Assembly (NCBI GenBank): GCA_002104945.1
Contig: MCFH01000183.1
Span: forward strand, 1-20,300
Source: Piromyces finnis
Lineage: Eukaryota; Neocallimastigomycota; Neocallimastigomycetes; Neocallimastigales; Neocallimastigaceae
Reading direction: 5' to 3'
Length of the DNA: 20,300 nt
Within the stretch, counting starts at the first letter, position 1; each line of letters starts with the position of its first letter. Of this stretch, positions 10,919 to 20,300 are shown piece by piece. The position numbers and the translations under genes are program-made. The notes under the pieces are model-generated. The model was not told where the DNA came from. It saw only the letters and a list, made by a program, of their open reading frames with translations, and made no database searches.

Positions 10919-12959
10919 ATGTCATTTTTAAAGTGGTTTACTGTAAATATCATAATATATATACAATATTAATTTCTATTTTAAATTTTTATTATATAAA
11001 TAACTTATTAATAATATATATAATAATATAAAGGGAAGTAATACTTCTTCTAAATCTAGCAATACTAGTATAAAATCGCTTGACGAGAGATATATTGGAT
11101 TTCATAATGTATTATTTTTAAATATATTATTTATTCTTTAATTTTATAAATAATAAACAATATATTTTTTCTTTCTTTCTTTTTACTTTCTTACTCTTTT
11201 TTTTTTATTATTATAAATGAATATGTAATAAATATACTATAGTTTGGAAATACATGGTAATTAATAATTATATTAATTTAAATTAATTTTAATATTAATA
11301 TATACTCAACTAATTAATTGTTAATTGAAAAATTAATATAATTGGTTTTTAATACATAATTTTGTTATAATTTATCATTTAATATTTATAAGTTATTGTA
11401 ATTCAATATTACAAGCTCTTTATCATTGTGAACCATTCAGAGAATGTATTCAATTTTATAAACCTAAAGATACCATTCCATATTTAATACAGGATGAAAA
11501 ATACAGGAATATATTTTTTAAACCGAAGTCAACTTCTTCATCTAAAAAAAATAAATTTTCAAAAAAAGGAAGCAATTTACCTACAACACCGGTCCAACAA
11601 AATCCAGAAAATTTATCACCCACTTCAAATATATCAACTATACCATCTAATTTATCAATAAAAAGTTCAGCGTCATCAAATGCAGGTACAAATGAACAAA
11701 AGGCTCCGAAATTAAGTAATAGAAGTGGCAAAGCTGTAGTCAGTGAAACTTTAAAAATTGTAAAAGAATTTGAGAGTGAAGAAAGTTTATTATGGGAATT
11801 AAAAAATGTATTTTTACAAATTTCATCTAATAAAAAAAAGCAAGGTTCAGTTGCTCCAAAACATTTCATAGATGTTCTTCAAAAAAAAAATGGTAAAATA
11901 TTACATCAATAGTTATAAAAATTGAATTAAATATATTTGATTGACTCTGAAATGAGTTATATTTAATATATTTATTTTTATCAATATTTAATAGAAATAT
12001 TTAGAGGTACTCAACATCAAGATGCTCAAGAATTTTTAAACTTTTTATTAAATTCTATTTCCGAAAGTTTATCAAATTACCAAAATAAATTATTAAAAAG
12101 ATGGGATCAACATATTGAAGAAGAAAATAATAAGAAAAAAGCAAAAGAAGCAAAAAAAAAGGACTGTAAATATTATTATATATATATATATTTTAATATA
12201 ATATAATCAAAATAAATAATTTTTTGATAGATATTTTAACCTTATTTTTTTTTAATGATAGTAGCACATGCTCAACCAAAATCATTATTGAATGTCGAGG
12301 AAATTCCAAAACAAAATATCTATTCTACATGGATCCATGAACTTTTTGAAGGAATACTTACAAATGAAATTAAATGTTTAAATTGTGAAAATGTATATAC
12401 ATTATAAATTTTAAATAATAATCTATAAAATATATTTAATTTTAAATTATTAGATTATTAATTTTTATTATTTTATTTTATTTTATTTTATTTTTCTATA
12501 TAATGTAGGTATCATCAAGGGATGAATCATTCTTTGATTTATCAGTAGATATTGAACATAACACATCCATTTCTTCATGCTTAAAGAATTTTTCATCATC
12601 AGAAAGATTATGTCAAAAGAATAAGTTTTATTGTGATACTTGTTGTGGATTACAAGAAGCAGAAAAAAGGTATATATTGTTTTAATTTTAAGTTAATTTT
12701 GAATAGATTTGAATAGAAATATTAATAATCAAAACTCAAAATAATTTTATTTATTTATAACATATAAAACATATATATAAACTTATAATTGTATAAAAGA
12801 ATGAAAATAAAAAGAGCACCAAACATTTTGGCCCTTCATCTTAAAAGATTTAAGTATGAAGAAAGGTTAAATAGATATGTAAAATTACCATATAGAGTAC
12901 TTTTCCCTACAGAATTGCGTTTATCAAATATGGTAAATTAATATATTTATTAAAAGTTG

Positions 12960-13001
<42 letters not shown>

Positions 13002-13278
13002 TAATAATAATAATAATAATAATAATTAGAGTGATAAAGCGGAAAATCCAGATAGACTTTATAATTTAATTGCTGTTACTATTCATATTGGAAAGTAAGT
13101 TTTTAAGAAAATTATTATTTTATATAATATAAATTCTAATATTTAATCATTTGTCTTATAATAGTGGTCCATATCATGGTCATTATGTTACTGTTGTAAG
13201 AGGAAAAAGTACATGGTTAATGTGTGATGACGAAAATGTTGAGGTAATTAGTAATTTAGATAATAATTTATTTTTAAT

Positions 13279-13309
<31 letters not shown>

Positions 13310-13771
13310 AAGCTTTTATATAATATATTTATCTAATAATCTATATAATTTTATTTTTATTTTTTTTATTTTTTTTTATTTTTTTTTTTTCCATAGCCTA
13401 TTGATGAATTAGTACTTCAATCATTCTTCGGGGATTTAAATAATTATAGATGTGGTTACATTTTTTTCTATCAAGCTGATGACTTTAAGGTTGATTCTAT
13501 GATTACTTTAAGAGATACTAGTAACAATAAACTCAATAATAAGGAAAATATTATAGAAGAATTAATTACTAGTAATGTCAATGAAGCAACAAATCCAAAT
13601 ACTCAAAATAATACATATTTAACTGCACCTGTAAACCCAATAAATGATAGTTTTTCATCAAATCCGGAAAGTGAAATTTTGGAAAGTGAACAAGATAATT
13701 CAATTGATTTAACTTCTTTAAATCTCTCTGAAGAAGTTAATGAGACTTTAGAAGAAAATAAAACAAAATAG
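10919..13771 (+). CDS. creB: Ubiquitin-specific protease, USP12/USP46 (CreB, Ubp9/Ubp13) family, 11 exons
   Basis: Exons: 10919-10942, 11034-11108, 11243-11256, 11393-11892, 11995-12165, 12262-12392, 12509-12669, 12800-12932, 13030-13094, 13165-13243, 13397-13771. They join in phase to 575 residues. The cysteine box [14 protein letters not shown] gives Cys38 as nucleophile. [10 protein letters not shown] gives His431 and MCDDENVE gives Asp446. The zinc finger uses CLNC (300-303) and CDTC (347-350). Further USP12/46 signatures are [48 protein letters not shown] and [10 protein letters not shown]. The family removes ubiquitin from target proteins and in fungi works with WD40 partners (CreC/Duf1 type). 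Roughly residues 75-150 are a Ser/Asn/Lys-rich insertion, and about 485-575 an Asn/Ser/Glu-rich tail. The 5' end is the least sure part: MSFLKWFT plus exon 2 leads in frame into [13 protein letters not shown], which resembles the EKYFGLVNFGNTC lead-in of relatives. Confidence 0.92.
12961..13027. repeat. (TAA)n microsatellite in USP intron 8
   Basis: About twenty taa units, with one interruption (atataat) near 13001, run almost to the acceptor at 13028-13029. The intron is otherwise minimal, so repeat length sets intron length. Confidence 0.95.
13279..13304. repeat. 26-base poly(A) run in USP intron 10
   Basis: An uninterrupted A run starts 35 bases after the donor of intron 10. T-rich tracts at about 13344-13390 before the acceptor make a natural polypyrimidine tract. 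The same intron can therefore pair A with T runs. Confidence 0.9.
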
Positions 13772-14466
13772 AATATGCATGAACAAAAATAAATATAAAG
13801 TAATTAAAATAAAAAAAAAAAAAAAAAAATTAGTAATATTAAATGAAGGGGAATAAAAAGTTATTTAATGAATTTATAATCATATCTAAATACATTTTTT
13901 ATTTTAAATTTTCATAATAAAAATAATTATCTATTATTAAATATTATTAAGTAAGTAAATTAGTATTAGTCTTGTAATTAAGTATCTTTTTATTTTATTT
14001 TATTTATACATTATTATAAACATTATTTTATTTATAAATCTTTTTATAAATCTTTTTTTTTTTTCCTTTTTCTTTTAAAATTAATACACATAAGCTACAT
14101 TTAAGTGTAATAATAACTTTTTTTATAAATATATGTATAAAAATAAAATATTATTCCAATATAAACATATAATTATATATAATAATGAAAAAAAAAGAAA
14201 AAAAAAAGAAAATTTTTTTAATCTTTAGTCTTTAAAATAAATACTTATTTTGATATAATTTGTATAAAAAACTTCCATTTTAAATCTTAATTTTATTTAT
14301 TTATTTATTTATATATTTATATATTGTTTAACAATCAAGTTATTTTGTTTTATAATTTTTATTTTTTTCGTATATTTATTAAAATAATTGCTAATGAATA
14401 TTTAATTGAAAAAAAAAAAAAAAAAAAATTAAATCCTTTATTTAAATATTAATTTATTATTTTCAT
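13772..14466. other. Convergent 3' intergenic region
   Basis: This separates the stop codons of the deubiquitinase gene (plus) and the LSM12 gene (minus). It contains several A runs (13810-13829, 14410-14428) and T-rich stretches. aataaa hexamers occur after both stops (for example near 13787), but in DNA this A/T-rich they cannot be told from chance. No gene or RNA is seen. Confidence 0.55.
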
Positions 14467-15288
14467 TTATTTTCTCTTTATCTTTTTCTTTTCTAATTCC
14501 AAAACCTTTTGTACTCTTTCTATTATAGATTCTTGCACTGTTTTCCCTGGTACCATTTTACAACTTTCAGCATTATATGGTGGACTAATAGTAACTTCAT
14601 CCATAACAACAATTGATTTATTATTCCATGAACATGGCATTGTTTTACTAAGAGCATCAAAAATTTGTTGAGCTTCTTCAGTAACCCCAACACCAATTCT
14701 ATTTTGACGTTGGAATTCTTCCTTTAATGCCTTCTTTTCTTTATTAATGATATCATCAATATTTACTGGACAAACTGGAACAAGTGTAGATAATGAATTG
14801 CTGTATGGATCGTTTTGATTCTTTTTAGGTTTTGATTCTCCTTCAGTTGTTGAGGATGTTATAGTATCAGTAGTTTCATTATTATTTTCTTCTGTTTTTG
14901 TTGATGAAGATGTATTAGATATATTTTTAGTATCATTCTTTGACTTTGTACTATTGGATTGAGCTTTTTCATTAGTCTTTGATATATCATTGCTTTTTTC
15001 ATTTTCAGTAGTAGCTGTTTCTTTTTCAGTAGATGGTATTGAAATTTCCTTAATATAACTGATTTTAACAATTCTGAAGTTATACTTTGGATGAGTTCCT
15101 GGAATTTCTACACCATTTTCTGGTTTACATTTTTGTTGAAGAACAACAACATTACTAATTTTATCATATGTAAAAATTTGACCTTCAACTTCTTCTCCAT
15201 TTTCTAATTTCAACTTAACCCATTGAGCCAAGTGTGGAAATTGAGAATGAAGGAGTGAAAGCTCACTCATCGCTAATTGGTTTTGCAT
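14467..15288 (-). CDS. LSM12: LSM12-like protein (LSm domain plus anticodon-binding-type AD domain)
   Basis: A single exon of 273 codons. Residues about 20-82 form an LSm fold (WVKLKLENGEEVEGQIFTYD, then NVVVLQQK and FRIVKISYIKEI). About 83-160 is a low-complexity Ser/Thr/Asn/Lys linker. About 170-262 is the AD domain, recognised by RIGVGVTEEAQQIFDALSKT, CSWNNKSIVVMDEVTISPPY and a C-terminal helix ending in a Lys-rich tail. Animal LSM12 is near 195 residues; the extra length is mostly the linker. Yeast Lsm12 associates with the ataxin-2 homologue Pbp1 and with ribosomes, so a cytoplasmic RNA-associated role is expected by family. The start could be Met1 or Met7 (MSELSLLHSQFPHL); both are in frame. 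It is intronless, unlike every neighbour. Confidence 0.93.
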   Translation of the reverse strand: MQNQLAMSELSLLHSQFPHLAQWVKLKLENGEEVEGQIFTYDKISNVVVLQQKCKPENGVEIPGTHPKYNFRIVKISYIKEISIPSTEKETATTENEKSNDISKTNEKAQSNSTKSKNDTKNISNTSSSTKTEENNNETTDTITSSTTEGESKPKKNQNDPYSNSLSTLVPVCPVNIDDIINKEKKALKEEFQRQNRIGVGVTEEAQQIFDALSKTMPCSWNNKSIVVMDEVTISPPYNAESCKMVPGKTVQESIIERVQKVLELEKKKIKRK

Positions 15289-16922
15289 TTTTCTTTATTA
15301 TATTTATTATTATTACTTTATTTATTTTTTTGTTTTTGTTTTTATAAATTTGCTATTGTCTAATAAATTAAATATGTGGTAAAAAATAAAGATTAAATAT
15401 AAATAAATAGTTAATAGTATAAAGACATGTTTTTAATATATTGATTATTTATTAATTTTGTTTATTTTATACCATTATTGCCGTTTGAAGTAAAATTCGA
15501 ATTAAAACCAATTTTTTTAAAAAGATTAAAATTTTTAGTCAGACATTTTGGTGTTATATATATAATGATTAAAAAATAAAAAGGTTAGATATAATTTCAC
15601 AACGTTTATTTTATATTTGTTAAATCAGATAATAATTATATTTTATTTATGTTAATAATAAATAAAACATTTCAACTTATAACAACAATTATATCTAAAT
15701 ATTTTGATATAGCAATTAATAATAGTTGAAAAAAAGGTAATGTGTATTATGCTATATTAATATCTTTTAGAATTAATTTGTCTCTTTTCTTTCTCTTTTC
15801 ATTTTTATTATTTTTTTTTTTTTTAATTTTTAATTTAGTTTAATTTTATTTTATTTTATTTTACTTTATTTTACTTTAGACTTTACTTTATATTTTATCT
15901 TTAGTTTTCAAAATATTATTACTTTTCAATCACCCTAATCCATTTAATAAATATTACTTTTTCTATTTTAAATCTTGTTTATTTTATTAATATATCTTTA
16001 GCAAAAAATATTTAAAACTTAAAAATACTTTACAATAAAAGGGTTTATTATATCTATTAGAATGTATTAAATAGATTAAGAATAATTATTGTAAATAGCT
16101 GGTATTTTTGAAATAAAAATAACAGAGGAAAAAATTTTTTATAAAAATATGTTTAATCCATTAAATTATTCTAATAAATAATATATATAAATTTTTAATA
16201 AATATTTTAATGCAAAAATTATTATAATAATTTTAAAGTAGATCAATTAATTTTAATTTATTTTATATCATTCGTTTATTAATTAATTATTATTTTTTTT
16301 AAAAAAAAAAATAGTATTTTTTATCATTTTAAATATTACTTAAAAAAAGATAAAAAAAAAAAAGAGAGAAAAACTCGTTTCTATTTTAAATACAAAGACA
16401 CAATATTTGTAATATCTCGTAAATTCAGTGTAGTGTAATGAGTAATATAAAACATAAAACAATATATAAAAGTTTTATTATTACTTTTAATAAACTATAA
16501 TGCTATACATTATTGTAAATTTATCTTAATACCTCAAAATACTTTTCACAGTTTTATTATATTCCTTTTTTTTATGAAGCATTATATATAATATTTGTAT
16601 ATAATAATTGAAATATCAATACTCATTATACATGAAAAAAATAATATTATTATTAATATATATTCATGTTTTATTTCTTATATATTATATTTTCTTTAAT
16701 ATTTTTTATAATTATTTGAACAAATATTATATAATTATATAGAATTTACAAAATCTTATAAATTTTATTTTATTAAGAAATATTGAATAAAGAATTAAAA
16801 AATATGATAACGCTATAAATATAGTTTTGATGTTTTTATATTTTTATATTATAATTTAAGTATTTGTTACTGGCATTGATTTAATTTTCTGTTCTAATAT
16901 TCATTTTTTCTTTTATATTCTT
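15289..16922. other. 1.6 kb intergenic region upstream of LSM12
   Basis: This holds the presumed LSM12 promoter and the 3' end of the tandem YEATS gene. A pentanucleotide ttta(t/c) tract lies at about 15841-15890. Apart from that and frequent A or T runs, nothing is recognisable: no exon-like frame, tRNA or structured element. Confidence 0.55.
15841..15890. repeat. Imperfect (ttatt/ttact)n pentanucleotide repeat
   Basis: Repeated ttttatttta units shift to ttactttatt units over about 50 bases in the LSM12-YEATS interval. It is a simple sequence repeat of no evident function. Confidence 0.75.
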
Positions 16923-17006
16923 CTATTCTTGTAAAACTTTTTGTTGATATTTCTTATTTGTTGAAGCTCCATTTTTCTCTATCTTCAGCTTTTATAATAA
17001 AAAGGA

Positions 17007-17041
<35 letters not shown>

Positions 17042-17961
17042 TAAATTAAAAATTTATTTTCATTATTATCATAATTTTGAATCAGTAAATGTTGTAATAT
17101 ATAATCTATATTGAAACTTACTATAATATTTATCAAATATTCTGGTTTATTATCTGATATGTTGGATGGGGTTGTTAAAAATTTATGCATTGATTGAACA
17201 GGTTCATGAAAAACCTATTTAACAATTTTTTGTTAGAATTATTAATTTATTTAATATATTGATTTTAAATGATTATTTAAGATAATCAATTTACTACTAG
17301 CATAATAATAAAATTACTTTTTATTTTAAAAATTTTCACACATACCAATTCATCATAATGATCTGAAAGTACTGGCTTTTTCCTTGAAGATTGGTATCAT
17401 CCTTTGGATAGAGTTGAAGTTGATGGAAAAAAGATATGTGTTTTTCAGACGGATCTTGAAATAAAGTTTAATAAAATTTCAAATTCACCCCAACCTGTTT
17501 CTGAAACCTCATATGGGAAAAGAATCCACCACTTTTAATTTTTAAAATTTAAATATTTAAAATTAATTTATATATAAAAATATTATAAAATTGAAAAGTA
17601 AATAAATAAAATATTAGTTTGCTATATGTCTTTTTTACACTACCTCGATTTGGATTCTCAAAACTCTCATGTAGACGAAAAACAACTTTTTTTATATACG
17701 TAGAAATATCTTCACCATTTACACCACGAACAAATACCGTCCAACGATGAGTATGTCCATTTTCAAGTTTTTTTTGTAGTGGTACAGCATATGAACCATA
17801 AATAATTGGTTTAACAATGGTTACATTCTATTTTTACATGTTTTAAAATATTATTAATGAATATTCTCTTTTTTAATAATAAATTATTAATTATTATTAT
17901 TTTGATATATTATCAACCCTTAATCTTTATTTGAATTTCCTTGAATTTTACTTGTTGACAT
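16923..17961 (-). CDS. YAF9: YEATS-domain chromatin protein (YAF9/GAS41 type), five exons, interrupted by frameshifts
   Basis: Exons: 17918-17961, 17644-17827, 17346-17531, 17122-17214 and tentatively 16923-16988. Exon 2 is clean and diagnostic (VTIVKPIIYGSYAVPL, NGHTHRWTVFVRGVNGEDIS, YIKKVVFRLHESFENPNR). Exon 3 carries PYEVSETGWGEFEI, then QDPSEKHISFFHQLQLYPKDD, then PVLSDHYDEL, but in different frames. Exon 4 continues VFHEPVQSMHKFLTTPS. The YEATS fold binds acylated histone lysines through aromatic residues in the SF and GWGEF loops, all present here; relatives sit in NuA4 and SWR1 complexes in the nucleus. Exon 1 (MSTSKIQGNSNK) needs one extra base to reach exon 2 and uses an unusual GTTGAT donor. 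Exon 5 could be a short LKIEKN... tail or, with one indel, a coiled-coil start (AEDREK). The frameshifts look like sequence errors more than decay (see findings). Confidence 0.82.
17014..17039. repeat. 26-base poly(A) run (poly(T) on the gene strand) in YEATS intron 4
   Basis: On the minus strand this is an uninterrupted T run ending about 25 bases before the acceptor at 16989-16990, the position expected of a polypyrimidine tract. Confidence 0.85.
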
Positions 17962-18369
17962 AATAAATAATATAGTATAATTAATTATTCATTATAAATT
18001 AAATAAAATGGTATAATAGCAAAATATAGAGTGATTAATAAATCAACATATTAATGTATTATCAAAAAAAGAAAAAGAAATTGAAATAGAAAATTATTAT
18101 TTGAAATATCAAATTTCAAATATCTGAAAATTTTTTAGAATAATCTTATATTTTTTTCTATTTTATTTTTTAATATACTATAATATTTATTTTTTTATTT
18201 AATTAAATTTTTTTTTTTTTTTTTTATTTTGAAGATTTAAAATTATTGAATTTATATAATTATTTTATTATATTTGCTGCTATTAAAAAAGCTCTTAGTT
18301 TGTTTTATCCTTCTTTTATATTTTTATTAAATAAACTAAATTACATTAAAATAATGAAAAAAAGAAAAA
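17962..18369. other. Intergenic interval between XPF and the tandem YEATS gene
   Basis: About 400 bases of A/T-rich DNA containing the presumed YEATS promoter and the XPF 3' untranslated region. A T run lies at about 18209-18225. A near-tandem atttgaaatatcaaatttcaaatatc stretch at 18099-18124 can form a small hairpin. No gene is seen. Confidence 0.5.
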
Positions 18370-19948
18370 CTAAACTAATTTATCTTTTGGTGTACTATTA
18401 AAGAAATTGTAGATAAGTCTAGCGCTCTCTATACCAACTAGTGGATTTAATTGATCAACAGTCATTTGACTTAATTCATAGATATTTTCTACATTGTTCA
18501 TAATAATTCTATAATTTTTATAGTTTACACCTGGTATCGATAGTAGCATTTCTTGAGGTGTAACATTATATTGCGTATAAGGATTATAGGATTTTTCTTG
18601 ATTATTTTTTTCCAATAATTCTGTTCCTTTTGATAATGCTTCTTGTTCATCTGGTTCCTTCTGACTTTTCTTTTTTTTTTTTTATTAAATAATGTTATTT
18701 CAAAAATAGGAATAATAAAAAATATAAAATTGTAAAATTAATTTAAAAAATAAAAAATATTAATATAATATTTTCTTATTTTCGATGATTAAGTATATGT
18801 TTTACTTTAATATCGTCAAACATTTCTGATGATGCATATGGACTAGAAGCCCATAAAATTTTTAGATTAGGAAAAGCAAGTAAGAGAAGGACGATTTTTG
18901 ATTGAATATCTTCATTGGATATTTCAGATTTATTTACCGACTTATATTTTTATTTATGTTTTTGAATATTTTTAAAATTAATGTTAATGGATTTTTTTTA
19001 TTAAAGATACATTTGAAAATATATATTAAAATATGCAAAATTACCTGTAGTAAAAATGATTTATCTTGATTAAATTCTATTAATAAAATAGGCTGTTTAT
19101 AATAGGTAGACATAGACTCGACTTGGTTATATCTAATATTTCAAATGATTGAAATGTATATTGTTAAATATATAAAATCAACTAGTTATAATAAAATAGA
19201 TATATGTTTTCTTATGAAAATTTTTTATTTAATATTAATATTTACAATCTACCACTTTTAAAGGATTGAATTAAATCATTAACACTTTTTCGTTCAACAC
19301 AATGAGTTGGTGTTAAGATATAATCACCAACAATCAAAGTGCAAGGTTTAACATTTATTTCCTTTGTATGAATTAATAAGGGAAGAGAGCATCTAAACTC
19401 TCTTACATCAACAATAATCTTTTATGTTTCATTATTAAAATTAAAATTCATGATATAATAATGTAATAATAATAAATGAATATAATTTCTCCTTTTTCTA
19501 CTTACTTGTTTTTTATATCCCTTTTCCAATTGACCACCTGCTATCCTTGTATTTATTTCTTTCCAGAAGTCATCTTCTGGTTGCAATTTAATTCTACCAT
19601 CTTGATCAATAGGAATTGACATAATCTATTCATTTATATATATTATTTAAAAATTATTTAAATGATGATTTTTAAATTTATTTACTATAAAATAAGATTA
19701 TTTAAATATAGTTTAATAAAAATAATCCTTTTTTACACTTTTTTCTTTAATTAAACGTTTCAAATGCATATTTTTCTCTTCTAATTTGACTAAGGTATCT
19801 TTGTTCCTCAATGGAATTATCATAAATTAACATATATACCTTTGGTATTTTTTTCTTTTTTAATGATGCACAATATATCTGTTAAATGAATAAAAAATAT
19901 AAAATTATATTTTGAATATTCGATATTATTATAATTTTTTGCAATTTA

Positions 19949-19983
<35 letters not shown>

Positions 19984-20300
19984 ATAAAATAAGATAATAT
20001 ATATTATATATATTATATTTAATTTAATATAAGAAAAGAAATAAAAATTATTTTAATCTTACTTCTAAATTTCTAATAAAATTTAGATTTGGATCATAAA
20101 TAATAACATAATCGGGACTAATATCCTCCAACATTTTATAATCATCTTCCATATCAGATTGTCTTAAAAATCGAGTATTTGAATATTCTCGTATAATAAT
20201 ATTTTCATCATCATTTTTCCCATCTCTTCATCAATTTGAATATCAAACGTAAATATTCACCAAATCTTGTTCTTCATCTTCCATTTCTAAACAATTATAT
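18370..20300 (-). CDS. ERCC4: XPF/ERCC4/Rad1 structure-specific endonuclease, C-terminal half (5' end outside the window)
   Basis: Exons from the 3' end: 18370-18660, 18806-18940, 19045-19132, 19246-19418, 19506-19625, 19737-19878, and 20063 to the window edge. Exon at 19246-19418 holds the nuclease core [17 protein letters not shown] and [19 protein letters not shown], matching the ERCC4 pattern GD...ERKxxxD with all acidic and basic catalytic residues present. Downstream come [16 protein letters not shown] and [28 protein letters not shown]. The last exon has the tandem helix-hairpin-helix region ([30 protein letters not shown]). Upstream, [18 protein letters not shown] and [23 protein letters not shown] match the helicase-like part. 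The family cuts the 5' side of DNA lesions with ERCC1/Rad10, which binds the HhH region. Three single-base frame breaks occur between 19758 and 20262, nearly all in homopolymers; splice phases fit once these are allowed for. Confidence 0.88.
19950..19981. repeat. 32-base poly(A) run (poly(T) on the gene strand) in an XPF intron
   Basis: An uninterrupted run in the intron between exons 20063-20300 and 19737-19878, about 70 bases upstream of the acceptor on the minus strand. It is the longest homopolymer in the window, and its length is likely uncertain in the assembly. Confidence 0.9.

Noticed and set aside
14859-15071. Alternative 70-codon frame inside the LSM12 gene
   Set aside because: Shadow of the Ser/Thr/Lys linker in another frame; the LSM12 frame is continuous and conserved.
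1-20300. Search for CRISPR arrays, insertion sequences, integrases or retrotransposon genes
   Set aside because: No regularly spaced repeats, transposase, integrase or reverse transcriptase motifs were seen; the genes are all ordinary eukaryotic cellular families.

Overview
The window looks like nuclear DNA from an AT-rich, intron-bearing fungus. The noncoding DNA is almost pure A/T with long homopolymers. Coding exons are short, and nearly all introns run GT...AG. One gene has a fungal-type domain order (BAR-PH-GRAM-VASt-TM). An anaerobic gut fungus (Neocallimastigomycota) would fit the composition and intron style, but that placement is inference from composition and gene content, not a search result.

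Layout. (1) 1-2025 is a large, nearly spacer-free inverted repeat. Both arms carry a rearranged, decayed copy of pieces of the neighbouring lipid-transfer gene. (2) 2523-8246, minus strand: a 22-exon gene that I could join in frame throughout (1141 codons plus stop), encoding a Sip3/Lam3-like sterol-transfer protein. (3) 10919-13771, plus strand: an 11-exon deubiquitinase of the USP12/USP46/CreB family (575 codons). (4) 14467-15288, minus: an intronless LSM12-like protein. (5) 16923-17961, minus: a five-exon YEATS-domain gene (YAF9/GAS41 type). (6) 18370-20300, minus: the C-terminal half of XPF/ERCC4/Rad1 (seven exons), with its 5' end beyond the window.

The genes are unrelated housekeeping functions: membrane contact-site sterol transfer, deubiquitination, RNA-associated LSm protein, chromatin reader, nucleotide-excision repair nuclease. 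I see no operon-like logic. The lipid-transfer and USP genes are divergent across 2.7 kb, USP and LSM12 are convergent, and LSM12, YEATS and XPF are tandem.

The most notable signal is at the left edge. The palindrome is made of gene-derived pseudogene sequence, and in the stretches I compared its arms differ only by small indels. That is what a fold-back read or assembly artefact would give, but if real it would be a self-complementary locus homologous to the adjacent gene. At the right side, the YEATS and XPF genes contain several single-base frameshifts, nearly all in homopolymers. The lipid-transfer, USP and LSM12 genes in the middle have none, so sequence quality probably drops toward both ends.
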